Assembly: GCF_003054025.1 (NCBI RefSeq)
Contig: NZ_QBKG01000018.1
Span: 2,112 to 37,763 of the forward strand
Origin: Capnocytophaga leadbetteri
GTDB lineage: Bacteria > Bacteroidota > Bacteroidia > Flavobacteriales > Flavobacteriaceae
DNA length: 35,652 nt
Direction: 5' to 3'
The notes under the pieces are model-generated. The model saw only the letters and a list, made by a program, of their open reading frames with translations, had not been told where the DNA came from and did not search any database. A program made the position numbers and the translations under genes. Positions 15,291 to 23,671 of the stretch are shown here, piece after piece. Position 1 is the first letter of the stretch, and every line of letters starts with the position of its first letter.

Positions 15291-16463
15291 ATGAACATAC
15301 TCTTAGGTATCACGGGCGGTATCGCTGCTTATAAAGCGCCTCAATTAGTACGGCTATTCGTAAAAAAAGGACATACCGTGAGGGTCATACTTACCGAAAA
15401 AGCAAAAGAGTTCGTCACCCCACTGACACTCAGTACCCTATCTAAAAACCCTGTACTTAGCACATTTGCGACTACTGAAGGCGATTGGAACAGCCACGTA
15501 GCTTTAGCTGAATGGGCTGACCTTATGCTAATAGCCCCTGCCACAGCTAATACTATTGCTAAAATGGCTTATGGGCAATGCGACAACCTGCTTTTGGCTA
15601 CTTACCTTTCGGCAAAAGTACCTGTATGGGTTGCTCCTGCTATGGACTTAGATATGTATGCCCACCCTACTGTAACACATAACTTAGCCCAACTGCAATC
15701 CTTTGGTTGCCATATTATTGCAGCTGCTTACGGCGAGCTGGCAAGTGGATTAGTAGGACAAGGGCGAATGGCAGAGCCTGAGGATATTGTTAGAGAGATA
15801 GAAGATAATTTCAGCACAACACAACCTCTGAAAGGCAAAAAAATACTGATAACAGCAGGTCCTACTTATGAGGCAATAGACCCTGTGCGCTTTGTAGGTA
15901 ACTTTTCAACAGGCAAAATGGGTATTGCTTTAGCCAATGAGGCAGCCAAGCAAGGAGCAGAAGTGCATTTAGTACTAGGTCCTTCAGCTGAAAAGAATAT
16001 TAATAGCCATATACATTTGTGCAGAGTGGTAAGTGCTAAACAGATGTATGAGGCTGCTGTAGAGAGGTTTAGCAGTTGCGACATCGCTATACTTGCTGCT
16101 GCTGTAGCTGACTATACTCCAGAGGTAGTAGCTCCTGAAAAAATAAAGAAAAAAGGCGATAACTTTAGTCTAAACTTAATCCCTACAGTTGATATATTAG
16201 CTTCATTAGGAAAGCTAAAAACTACGCAAAAGCTTATTGGCTTTGCCTTAGAAACAGAGAATGAGATAGAAAACGCACGCACTAAGCTACAAAAGAAGCA
16301 CTTAGATGGTATAGTGCTTAACTCTTTGCGCGATAAAGGAGCTGGGTTTGGCACTGATACTAACAAAATAACTTTTATTACCCCTGAAAAGCTACAAGAA
16401 TTCCCTTTAAAAAGCAAAGAAGCTGTGGCTAAAGATATTTTAACAGAATGTATAAACTTATAA
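15291..16463 (+). CDS. coaBC: Bifunctional phosphopantothenoylcysteine decarboxylase / phosphopantothenate-cysteine ligase
   Basis: It carries out two consecutive coenzyme A steps downstream of PanC: ligation of cysteine to 4'-phosphopantothenate (CoaB) and decarboxylation of the product (CoaC, FMN-dependent). The 390-residue protein has both domains. CoaC covers about residues 1-180, with GITGGIAAYKA, the catalytic His in SHVALAEWAD, and LIAPATANTIAKMA. CoaB follows from about 183, with ILITAGPTYEAIDPVRF, NFSTGKMG, AAAVADYTP and the KIKKKG lysine cluster. The usual CoaC motif PxMNxxMW reads PAMDLDMY here, with Asp in place of Asn. A 102-base gap separates it from rpoZ with no strict promoter box; fabD follows after 12 bases. 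Confidence 0.93.
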   Translation: MNILLGITGGIAAYKAPQLVRLFVKKGHTVRVILTEKAKEFVTPLTLSTLSKNPVLSTFATTEGDWNSHVALAEWADLMLIAPATANTIAKMAYGQCDNLLLATYLSAKVPVWVAPAMDLDMYAHPTVTHNLAQLQSFGCHIIAAAYGELASGLVGQGRMAEPEDIVREIEDNFSTTQPLKGKKILITAGPTYEAIDPVRFVGNFSTGKMGIALANEAAKQGAEVHLVLGPSAEKNINSHIHLCRVVSAKQMYEAAVERFSSCDIAILAAAVADYTPEVVAPEKIKKKGDNFSLNLIPTVDILASLGKLKTTQKLIGFALETENEIENARTKLQKKHLDGIVLNSLRDKGAGFGTDTNKITFITPEKLQEFPLKSKEAVAKDILTECINL

Positions 16464-16475
16464 AAAAATAAAGCA

Positions 16476-17357
16476 ATGAAAGCATATATCTTTCCTGGTC
16501 AAGGAGCACAATTCGTAGGAATGGGGCTCGACCTATACGAAAAATCAGCAGAAGCAAAAGCTCTTTTTGAAGCCGCTAACGGTATATTAGGATTTGCTAT
16601 TACCAAAGAAATGTTTGCTGGCACTGATGAAGGACTAAAACAAACAAAAGTAACCCAACCTGCTATCTTCTTGCACTCTGTTATCTTAAGCAAGGTATTA
16701 GGCAAAGACTTTGCCCCACAGATGGTTGCTGGGCACTCATTAGGTGAGTTCTCTGCCCTAGTAGCTAATGGCACGCTAACTTTTGAAGATGGACTACAAT
16801 TAGTAGCCAAACGCGCTGCTGCTATGCAAAAAGCTTGCGAACTACAGCCTGGCACTATGGCAGCCGTATTGGGCTTAGAAGATAGTAAAGTAGAAGAGCT
16901 ATGCGCCTCAGTAGAAGGTATTGTAACCCCTGCTAACTATAACTGCCCAGGTCAGCTAGTAATTTCAGGCGAACTAAAAGCCGTAGAAGCTGCTTGCGAG
17001 AAAATGAAAGAAGCAGGAGCTAAGCGCGCACTCATTCTGCCTGTAGGTGGTGCTTTCCACTCTATACTGATGAAGCCTGCTGAAGAAGAATTGGCAGCCG
17101 CTATTGAGCAAACACACTTTAGCAAGCCTCTTTGCCCTGTATATCAAAACGTTACTACTACCGCAGTTACCTGCGAAGCCGACATCAAAAAGAACCTTAT
17201 CAATCAGCTTACTGCACCCGTAAAATGGACACAAAGTGTGCAACAAATGATAGCAGATGGTGCCTCAGCATTTATAGAAGTAGGTCCAGGTAAAGTACTA
17301 CAAGGGTTAGTAAAGAAAATTAACAAAGAAGCAGTCGTTTCTTCAGCTGAAGTATGA
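16476..17357 (+). CDS. fabD: Malonyl-CoA-ACP transacylase
   Basis: It moves malonyl groups from coenzyme A to acyl carrier protein, making the extender for fatty-acid synthesis; AccA (26806) contributes to making malonyl-CoA. At 293 residues it has normal length. Visible are the oxyanion-loop motif FPGQGAQ (6-12), the nucleophile motif GHSLGEFSA (Ser88), the conserved Gln/Arg region (QKACELQPGTMAAVLGL), and GGAFHS with the catalytic His near residue 194. The stop codon overlaps the start of the following ABC ATPase in ATGA (17354-17357), implying translational coupling. The link between fatty-acid supply and a lipid-transport ATPase is suggestive. Confidence 0.94.
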   Translation: MKAYIFPGQGAQFVGMGLDLYEKSAEAKALFEAANGILGFAITKEMFAGTDEGLKQTKVTQPAIFLHSVILSKVLGKDFAPQMVAGHSLGEFSALVANGTLTFEDGLQLVAKRAAAMQKACELQPGTMAAVLGLEDSKVEELCASVEGIVTPANYNCPGQLVISGELKAVEAACEKMKEAGAKRALILPVGGAFHSILMKPAEEELAAAIEQTHFSKPLCPVYQNVTTTAVTCEADIKKNLINQLTAPVKWTQSVQQMIADGASAFIEVGPGKVLQGLVKKINKEAVVSSAEV

Positions 17358-18124
17358 TACAAGTAGAAAATTTACGTAAATCTTTTAATGGCGTAGAGGT
17401 GCTCAAAGGTATTTCTACTACATTCGAGAAAGGTAAAACAAACCTCATCATCGGGCAGAGTGGTTCGGGTAAAACCGTATTTCTCAAATCACTATTAGGG
17501 CTTTTTATCCCTGATAGTGGTGACATTATCTACGATGGTGTGAAGTACGCCGATATGAAGCGCAAAGAGCAAGTAGCCCTACGCCAAAAAATGGGAATGG
17601 TATTCCAAGGCAGTGCCCTCTTCGACTCGATGACTGTACTCGAAAACGTGATGTTCCCTCTAAAAATGTTCTCTAAGCATACCCCTGAAGAAATACGTGA
17701 GCGCGCCAATACAGTGCTTAGCCGCGTAAACTTAGTAAATGCAGAGAACAAGCTACCGTCAGAAATCTCTGGTGGTATGCAAAAACGGGTAGCCATTGCT
17801 CGCGCTATTGTCAATCATCCTAACTATCTATTCTGCGATGAACCTAACTCTGGTCTCGACCCCAAAACCTCTATCGTAATAGATAACCTGATCCAAGAGA
17901 TTACTGAAGAGTTTAACATCACTACTGTCATCAACACCCACGATATGAACTCTGTGATGGAAATAGGGGCTAAAATAGTATTCCTTAAAAATGGATACAA
18001 AGAATGGGAAGGCTCTAAGGATAATATCTTCCAAACGGATAACGAAGCTGTAACTGACTTTGTCTATTCATCTGAGCTCTTCAAAAAGGTACGAAAAGCC
18101 TACTTACAAGAGCATAACAAATAG
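17354..18124 (+). CDS. ABC transporter ATP-binding protein, MlaF-like
   Basis: A 256-residue nucleotide-binding subunit, peripheral on the inner membrane. It has Walker A GQSGSGKT (34-41), the Q-loop (KMGMVFQGSALFDSMTVLEN), the signature SGGMQKRVAIARAI and Walker B FCDEPNSGLDP, then the switch region NTHDMNSVMEIG. The segment GSALFDSMTVLENVMFPL and the NSGLDP form are typical of the MlaF/YrbF group that powers phospholipid or lipid trafficking. The usual MlaE permease and MCE-domain partner genes are not in this window; the preceding gene is fabD, whose stop overlaps this start. The transport substrate is inferred from family only. A strong bidirectional terminator follows. Confidence 0.87.
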   Translation: MIQVENLRKSFNGVEVLKGISTTFEKGKTNLIIGQSGSGKTVFLKSLLGLFIPDSGDIIYDGVKYADMKRKEQVALRQKMGMVFQGSALFDSMTVLENVMFPLKMFSKHTPEEIRERANTVLSRVNLVNAENKLPSEISGGMQKRVAIARAIVNHPNYLFCDEPNSGLDPKTSIVIDNLIQEITEEFNITTVINTHDMNSVMEIGAKIVFLKNGYKEWEGSKDNIFQTDNEAVTDFVYSSELFKKVRKAYLQEHNK

Positions 18125-18140
18125 GATATCAAAAAAAACA

Positions 18141-18175
18141 AAAAGAGAGACGCTATATTGTAGCGTCTCTCTTTT
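18141..18175. terminator. Bidirectional intrinsic terminator
   Basis: Arms 18141-18155 and 18161-18175 (core AGAGAGACGCTA) are perfectly complementary around the loop TATTG, flanked by A and T tracts. It separates the convergent ABC ATPase gene (plus) and the Gcr-like gene (minus). Confidence 0.9.
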
Positions 18176-18178
18176 TTA

Positions 18179-20200
18179 TTATTCACCTTTCTCTTTCACT
18201 GGTAAAAAGAAAGCACGAGGTTGGGCTCTAAATGCACGCCACACACAGCCTGCTAAGTGCTTCAATTCTGAGAGAGGTACTTCGCGCGAACGCAAAGCTA
18301 TCCAAAGCGAGAGCAGAAAGCTCACTATAAAATTGCCAAAACCAATAATACCAATCCCCAATACACACCAAATAATATTCTCAAAACTAATAATAAAATC
18401 TACCCCATAAAGTCCATAGGCTAAGTTACCACTGGAAAAGGTAATATGTCGTATGTCAATCGGTAGCTTAAAAAAATCACCAACAACCCAAGCACTCCCC
18501 ATAAATACCCCAAACCATATATTAGAAACCACAGAAGGCCACTTCTGTTGCATCCAGTTAGCTACACGCTGCATACGTTTCTTACCAAAAAAGCCTTTTA
18601 AAAAAGGATGTTCTGAAAGCCTGTAATAAAAATTATTAAAGTTATTTACACTAGCTACATTACCCGCTATAATCCCCGATAAAAACAGAAATACCCCCGC
18701 AATACAAGCATGCAAGAACACAGGCGTATGCCAAATATTCAAATCTTCCAATAGGTGATAACTCTTCTTAGCCGCAAAATTATAGCCCAACCACGAACTT
18801 ACCCCTACTATCAGCAACATCGATACCGGAAACGCCCCAAATACATTCCCTACAAAAGCAATAAACTGCGAGCGAAACAAACGCGTAAAAAGTGCCGTAA
18901 AGGCAGAGTATCGCTTATACTTTTCTTTGGTATCATTTACATTGAGGTTTTCCAACGTCTTAGCAATAGTCGATGCCGTCATTGCAGGCTGTTTAGTAGC
19001 CAAGGTAGAGCCCGTAAGGTAAATCATCACAAAACCTATAGCATAATTCAAACTGTAATTAAAGGCACGCAAAAAAGCGCTTTGGTCAGGAATCATAGAA
19101 AGGAAGAGCTTTATCAAACACATAAAAGCCACTATCACCCCACCCCATAGGGCAGTCTTAAGCATCTTAAAATACTCCCCTTTAGTAGAAGTAATATAGT
19201 GTTCTCCTGTCTTACCCGTATAATTAGTGATTTCATAAGTGATATTATACACACTATCGTCTATAAGTTTGCGCACATTGTTCTTTTTAGAATTAGTTTT
19301 CACCATATCTAAATAAAAATCAATAGCTTTTTCGCGCATATCACTATCTTTTTGTATAAAAAGATAATTATAAAGCCTTTTTATACGTTTCAGCTGCTGC
19401 CGTATAAGCAAAAGTGTCTGGTTTACACTAAAATTAACCCCGTATTTCCCTGCATTAGCATCTGCTTTATTAATAAAATCCTCACACTGACTTACCAATA
19501 TATTCAGTTGCTTATAGTCTAACTCCTGATCCTGTATATACAAATAAGGTCTATCCTCTTTCGCCAATGTTCGTGCTAAATTGTTCAACTCATCATCAAG
19601 AGCTATAAACGGACTATTCAAGTGCGCATATTCAGGCACCATACGCAGTACATCTGTTTGCAAAGCCAGCCCTCCCATACGTTGCGAGAGTATCATTATA
19701 GCCAAAAGTATTTGTTGCGAGGTCGTTTTTCCTTCATTCTGATAAAAAGTCTCTACACCCAATATATCCAATAGCTCCTTCCAATTTTCCATAGGTATAC
19801 GCAAGAGCCACTTAGCATCAGAAGGCTTATAAAAAAGCTGATTTAGCACATACTGTATACTATCTTGCGAAGGCTGGTCAGGTATCAATTGGCGACCTAT
19901 ACGCCGCCTCAACTCTTTAAAAAACGACACACTATTCAGCAGCCCCGCATCAGTAAAAAGAATCACCTTCTTTTTGTTAGCAAATACCATATACAGTTTT
20001 TCCCTCAAAAAGGCAATACGTTCAGGGTTGTGCTTAAGTTCATCTATAAGTTCCTGTATATGAATAGATTTATTTTTATTCTTCCGTCTAAAATAGTTGA
20101 TAAGTTCAAAAACAAAGTCTATAGGCTCATAATTTTCAGAAGTATGTATATAGGCTTCAAAGATTTCGTATATAGAATGTCTTTTACAGTTAATAAGCAT
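18179..20200 (-). CDS. Gcr-family membrane protein (annotated elsewhere as 'site-specific recombinase')
   Basis: A 673-residue protein. Residues 1-340 are soluble and helical with many charged residues. The second half carries several membrane segments, among them GGVIVAFMCLIKLFLSMI, AIGFVMIYLTGS, FIAFVGNVFGAFPVSMLLIV, FLHACIAGVFLFLSGIIAGN and the C-terminal IGIIGFGNFIVSFLLSLW. The patterns HPFLKGFFGKKR, IWFGVFMGS and DIRHITFSSGNLA match the Gcr family (Pfam SpecificRecomb) as I know it. Despite the name there is no visible tyrosine or serine recombinase active site, and the topology is that of a membrane protein; the function is unknown. It has its own promoter and converges on the ABC ATPase gene. 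Confidence 0.75.
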   Translation of the reverse strand: MLINCKRHSIYEIFEAYIHTSENYEPIDFVFELINYFRRKNKNKSIHIQELIDELKHNPERIAFLREKLYMVFANKKKVILFTDAGLLNSVSFFKELRRRIGRQLIPDQPSQDSIQYVLNQLFYKPSDAKWLLRIPMENWKELLDILGVETFYQNEGKTTSQQILLAIMILSQRMGGLALQTDVLRMVPEYAHLNSPFIALDDELNNLARTLAKEDRPYLYIQDQELDYKQLNILVSQCEDFINKADANAGKYGVNFSVNQTLLLIRQQLKRIKRLYNYLFIQKDSDMREKAIDFYLDMVKTNSKKNNVRKLIDDSVYNITYEITNYTGKTGEHYITSTKGEYFKMLKTALWGGVIVAFMCLIKLFLSMIPDQSAFLRAFNYSLNYAIGFVMIYLTGSTLATKQPAMTASTIAKTLENLNVNDTKEKYKRYSAFTALFTRLFRSQFIAFVGNVFGAFPVSMLLIVGVSSWLGYNFAAKKSYHLLEDLNIWHTPVFLHACIAGVFLFLSGIIAGNVASVNNFNNFYYRLSEHPFLKGFFGKKRMQRVANWMQQKWPSVVSNIWFGVFMGSAWVVGDFFKLPIDIRHITFSSGNLAYGLYGVDFIISFENIIWCVLGIGIIGFGNFIVSFLLSLWIALRSREVPLSELKHLAGCVWRAFRAQPRAFFLPVKEKGE

Positions 20201-20228
20201 AAAAAGTATGTTTTAGAATTATGAGGTG

Positions 20229-20236
20229 CAAAGATA
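20229..20236 (-). promoter_or_regulatory. -7 box of the Gcr-like gene
   Basis: The minus strand reads TATCTTTG, matching TAnnTTTG, 28 bases upstream of the ATG. A TTTG lies 22 bases further upstream, slightly beyond the usual spacing. Confidence 0.6.
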
Positions 20237-20263
20237 CAAAAAAATAGCAAATAATTGACAAAT

Positions 20264-20289
20264 AAAAAAAGGCCACCTTCCCGGCAGCC
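20264..20289 (-). terminator. Intrinsic terminator of the TonB-dependent receptor gene
   Basis: In the minus-strand transcript GGCTGCC (20289-20283) pairs with GGTGGCC (20277-20271) using two G-U pairs around a five-base loop, followed by seven U (20270-20264). Confidence 0.7.
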
Positions 20290-20317
20290 TTTTATGTTTT
20301 TTATTGTTTTTATTTAA

Positions 20318-23161
20318 TTAAAAGTTATAGCGTACGCCAAAGCTAAAGGTACGACCATCACCAAAGTATACTCTGTTATTTACATCTATACCCTTATAGG
20401 TTATACTTCTATCAGTAGCGTGTATATTATCATACGACTCGTTTATATAATAAGTATCTAACAAATTATATACGTGTGCAAAAAGTGAAATACGTTGTTT
20501 TTCAGTAAGTTGCCATTTATAAGAAGCCCCTAAGTCGAACAAATGAAAAGCAGGTAATCTCAACGCTCCTTTTTCAGCGGCTTGTTTAGAAGTAAATGAA
20601 GAAACGTTCAAATTTGCATATAAGTTATCTACATATCTCCAATCTATATCTATTTTCAGATTATCAATAGGCGATACTATTAATCCTAGGGCAGCAGTCG
20701 TCTGAGCTGTTGTTCCTACTTTCACATCTTCTAAGAAAAGTTTTGTTTGAGCAGCGCTTCCTGCAGGTACTTCATTACCTTGCAAGTCTATCGGATTACT
20801 GTTTTCGTTGATAAGGGTACCAGTAGCATCTCCTTTATAAAACCAATCCCCTAACGAAAGCATCGCATTTACTTTCAGATATTTATTGATCTTAGCATTA
20901 GCTTCTAATTCTACACCTTGGTGTACTTCCTCAATCCCTAAAATATTGGCAAAAGCACGAATTTCGTTTCCTCCTACTGTCAAGTTATTAGGTTTGCGCA
21001 AAAAGCGGTCTTTCCAAGAAGTGCGATATAGGTTCAAATTAGCATTAACAAATTCCGATTTAAAACCATACCCTAATTCCATTCCCAATATCTTTTCATT
21101 AGTAACCAACGGGTTCAAGAAGTTTTTATAATTAGGATAAACTGAGTCAAAGAAAGGTTGTTTTGAATAATAACCTACATTAGCAAATACATTGTGCTGC
21201 TCATTAATATTATAGTTTACACCACCTTTAATATTATAACCTATAATATTTTTAAAACCTGTTTTAGTATCCATAGCAGTTGCCGGATTACCTCTTACTG
21301 CCAAAGTACCTGGCTTCATAAAGTTATCCACACGTTGGTAAGATTGTACTGAAGTAGAACCCTGTACAAATGCTGAAAAATGATCATCTGAATACTCAAA
21401 TTGAGAGAATAATCCAAACCATTTTACCTCTCCATCATTACTATAGCCTATTTGTTCTTCTACCGGAGCTACTTTAGCAAACGGATTAAAAGATATATCT
21501 GCAGGCTTTACAGCATTTATAATATTCTGATTACGAGGGGCAGTTACATTTTTATTTGAAGTATCGTAGTACGAATTACCACCTAACAAATCTGTGATTA
21601 CCTTATGGTGATATCCGTAATAATATCTTGCATCTAACCCCATATTAAATGTGAAGTTTTTGTCAATTTGGTGCTGAAGATTAGTCAAAATTCCATACCA
21701 GTCGTGCGAGTTCACTGAACCGCCACGTGCAAAACCTTGTCTTCCTCTAAACTTCTGTCCATTAGGAGCTGTTACTTCTCCCTCTCTATTTATTTCCCCT
21801 GGGTGCTGCATTGGGGCTAATCCCTCTACTGTTTCCCCTTTGTTATAGCGTACCACTTTATCAAAGTCTATAAGACCATCTTCAGTACGTACTGACGAAA
21901 TGTTTACATTCTTCAAAGAATAAGTAGTACCATTAGGAGTAATAGCAGAACCTTGTCCCTCATTGCTTGACCCCATACCTCTACCTACTGAAGCGTAAAG
22001 CACCGTACTCAAAGAAGTACTTTCGGTAATATGCCAATCCCAATTCAACATCGCTACAGGCTTGTGATACACATTTCTTCTGGTTGAAAACTCTTCACCA
22101 TTTAGGTAGCCCCAATCCGAGTTATAACGTCTGTTAGGCTCATCTGCTGTACCTCCATAGCGTTGATAATTTTGTATAGAAGTAGAATAACGTTGATGGT
22201 GCCATTGCGGAGCGCCTGTAAACATCAACTGAAAACTGTGTTTTTTAGAAGGCTCATATCCTAACGCAAAATAATAACTATAAGCATCAAAGTTAGTACC
22301 ATCAGCATACTTACGTCCCCAGTTCTTGCTAAACAACACCGATGCCGACCAGCCTGTGGTACTCTTACCCGTGTTATACGATACCGAACCCTTATATTCA
22401 CCACTGCTACCATAACTTGCATAGGCAGTACCTCCTTCACTCATATCCGAAGCACGCGTAATAAAGTTAATCGTACCTCCTACTGAAGCAATTGCTATTT
22501 TCGAAGCCCCAAGTCCGCGCTGTATTTGCATAGCCGAAGTTACATCCGATAGCCCAGACCAGTTACTAAAATAAACAGTACCACCCTCCATATCATTCAC
22601 AGGCATACCATTTACCATTACAGCTACGTTTTTACTATCAAAACCTCTCACATTAATATTCGAGTCTCCAAAGCCCCCTCCACTTCTCGAAGCGTATACC
22701 GAAGGCGTACGGTTTAGTATCTCAGGTAGTTCACGAGTGCCGAGTTTATCTACTATCTCAGCCGCCTGAATAGTCGATACTGCCACAGGTGTCTTGCGTT
22801 CCTTAGCAATATCTATAAGGGTACTCTTAGCAGTTACTACCACTTCCCCAAGCGATTGCTGATCGCTCTCAAGCACCACTCTTAAGTGTGCCTTCCCATT
22901 AGTCAGTTTATAAGGCACAGCCTTAGTTACATACCCTAAGTACGACACCTCTATAGTACCCGTATTGGCACTTACCGTTAGGCTGAACTTACCGTCCATA
23001 TCTGTCGAAACCCCGTGCGCGGTACCTTTTACCAGCACGCCCGCTCCCATCAATGGCACTTTCTCCTCACCATCAATAATTTCGCCCGTTACTACACCGC
23101 TTTGTGCATATAACACAGTTGTCAGTAAGAAAATCGCTACGTTTAAAAACCAGTTTTTCAT
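20318..23161 (-). CDS. TonB-dependent outer-membrane receptor with carboxypeptidase-regulatory-like N-terminal domain
   Basis: A 22-stranded-type barrel receptor of about 947 residues from ATG 23161; a TTG at 23173 would add four residues but the ATG gives the cleaner signal peptide (MKNWFLNVAIFLLTTVLYAQ). Residues about 22-110 form a CarboxypepD_reg-like domain (GEIIDGEEKVPLMGAGVLVK). The plug follows (ELPEILNRTPSVYASRSGGG, NINVRGFDSKNVAVMVNGMP, GGTINFITR). The rest is barrel, ending in RTFSFGVRYNF with the C-terminal Phe needed for Bam-mediated insertion. No SusD-like partner is adjacent, so it is not an obvious glycan-utilisation pair. The substrate is unknown; the divergent neighbour is a sugar MFS transporter. 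TonB proteins at 27832-29213 could energise it. Confidence 0.9.
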   Translation of the reverse strand: MKNWFLNVAIFLLTTVLYAQSGVVTGEIIDGEEKVPLMGAGVLVKGTAHGVSTDMDGKFSLTVSANTGTIEVSYLGYVTKAVPYKLTNGKAHLRVVLESDQQSLGEVVVTAKSTLIDIAKERKTPVAVSTIQAAEIVDKLGTRELPEILNRTPSVYASRSGGGFGDSNINVRGFDSKNVAVMVNGMPVNDMEGGTVYFSNWSGLSDVTSAMQIQRGLGASKIAIASVGGTINFITRASDMSEGGTAYASYGSSGEYKGSVSYNTGKSTTGWSASVLFSKNWGRKYADGTNFDAYSYYFALGYEPSKKHSFQLMFTGAPQWHHQRYSTSIQNYQRYGGTADEPNRRYNSDWGYLNGEEFSTRRNVYHKPVAMLNWDWHITESTSLSTVLYASVGRGMGSSNEGQGSAITPNGTTYSLKNVNISSVRTEDGLIDFDKVVRYNKGETVEGLAPMQHPGEINREGEVTAPNGQKFRGRQGFARGGSVNSHDWYGILTNLQHQIDKNFTFNMGLDARYYYGYHHKVITDLLGGNSYYDTSNKNVTAPRNQNIINAVKPADISFNPFAKVAPVEEQIGYSNDGEVKWFGLFSQFEYSDDHFSAFVQGSTSVQSYQRVDNFMKPGTLAVRGNPATAMDTKTGFKNIIGYNIKGGVNYNINEQHNVFANVGYYSKQPFFDSVYPNYKNFLNPLVTNEKILGMELGYGFKSEFVNANLNLYRTSWKDRFLRKPNNLTVGGNEIRAFANILGIEEVHQGVELEANAKINKYLKVNAMLSLGDWFYKGDATGTLINENSNPIDLQGNEVPAGSAAQTKLFLEDVKVGTTAQTTAALGLIVSPIDNLKIDIDWRYVDNLYANLNVSSFTSKQAAEKGALRLPAFHLFDLGASYKWQLTEKQRISLFAHVYNLLDTYYINESYDNIHATDRSITYKGIDVNNRVYFGDGRTFSFGVRYNF

Positions 23162-23198
23162 TGTTTTAGTCAAATTAGTTATCCGTTATTTGTCAGCG

Positions 23199-23206
23199 CA
23201 AAGGTA
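23199..23206 (-). promoter_or_regulatory. -7 box of the TonB-dependent receptor gene
   Basis: The minus strand reads TACCTTTG followed by C, an exact TAnnTTTG match, 37 bases upstream of the ATG at 23161. No exact -33 TTTG is present at the expected distance. Confidence 0.65.
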
Positions 23207-23407
23207 CTGCTTTTTTTTATATAACCTACACTTTTCGTAAACTTTTTATAAAAACTTTTTTTCAACGCCTCTCTGCTTTTGAACAGAAATGTTAAAACGA
23301 AAAAATATAACATTTTATAACTTCTGAATATCAGATATATACAATAAAATGTTACAAATACAACAAAAATAAAACGTTAAAATTTAACTATTTTTTAAAT
23401 ATAACCT

Positions 23408-23415
23408 TACCTTTG
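23408..23415 (+). promoter_or_regulatory. Forward -7 box upstream of the MFS gene
   Basis: TACCTTTG followed by C matches TAnnTTTG. If used, the mRNA would carry a leader of about 250 bases containing the dispersed repeat before the ATG at 23672. No nearer match to the consensus is present. Confidence 0.5.
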
Positions 23416-23510
23416 CACGCTTAAAAAATTATATCATTCTTTACAAAAAGCATATTTTTTCTCTTATCTCATTTTTCTCATTCCTTAACTGAAGGAAAAT
23501 TGACAGAGTT

Positions 23511-23640
23511 TATGACGAACGATGAGCGAAGGATGAGCGAAGGATAAGCGAACGATGAGCGAAGGAAAGTCGGCGAGCTGGCGCAGCCGAGTATGTGACG
23601 AACAAAAGTCGGTAAGTTAGCACCGAGTATGTAACGAACG
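23511..23640 (+). repeat. Dispersed intergenic repeat, copy 2 (most complete)
   Basis: Four 11-base units start at 23521, 23532, 23543 and 23554 (GATGAGCGAAG, GATGAGCGAAG, GATAAGCGAAC, GATGAGCGAAG). Then come two related tails, each AAAGTCGG, a variable ten or so bases, and a segment ending in CCGAGTATGTnACGAAC. The first tail contains GGCGAGCTGGCGCAGCC and matches the copy at 6731-6793 on the opposite strand. Confidence 0.8.
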
Positions 23641-23671
23641 ATAACCAAAACATTAATACTTAGATATTGTA

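Larger units (their letters stand above)
23162..23671. other. 510-base intergenic region between divergent transport genes
   Basis: It contains the receptor promoter (23199-23206, minus), a very AT-rich stretch (about 23220-23460), a forward -7 box (23408-23415), and a GC-richer dispersed repeat (23511-23640) just before the MFS gene. No credible open reading frame or structured RNA gene is seen. Confidence 0.7.

Noticed and set aside
18060-18410. A 116-codon forward frame across the terminator between the ABC ATPase and the Gcr-like gene.
   Set aside because: It spans a strong bidirectional terminator and is antisense to the Gcr-like C-terminus; no recognisable features.
23521-23564. Short regular repeats considered as a CRISPR array.
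   Set aside because: Units are 11 bases and contiguous with no spacers, and no cas genes are present.
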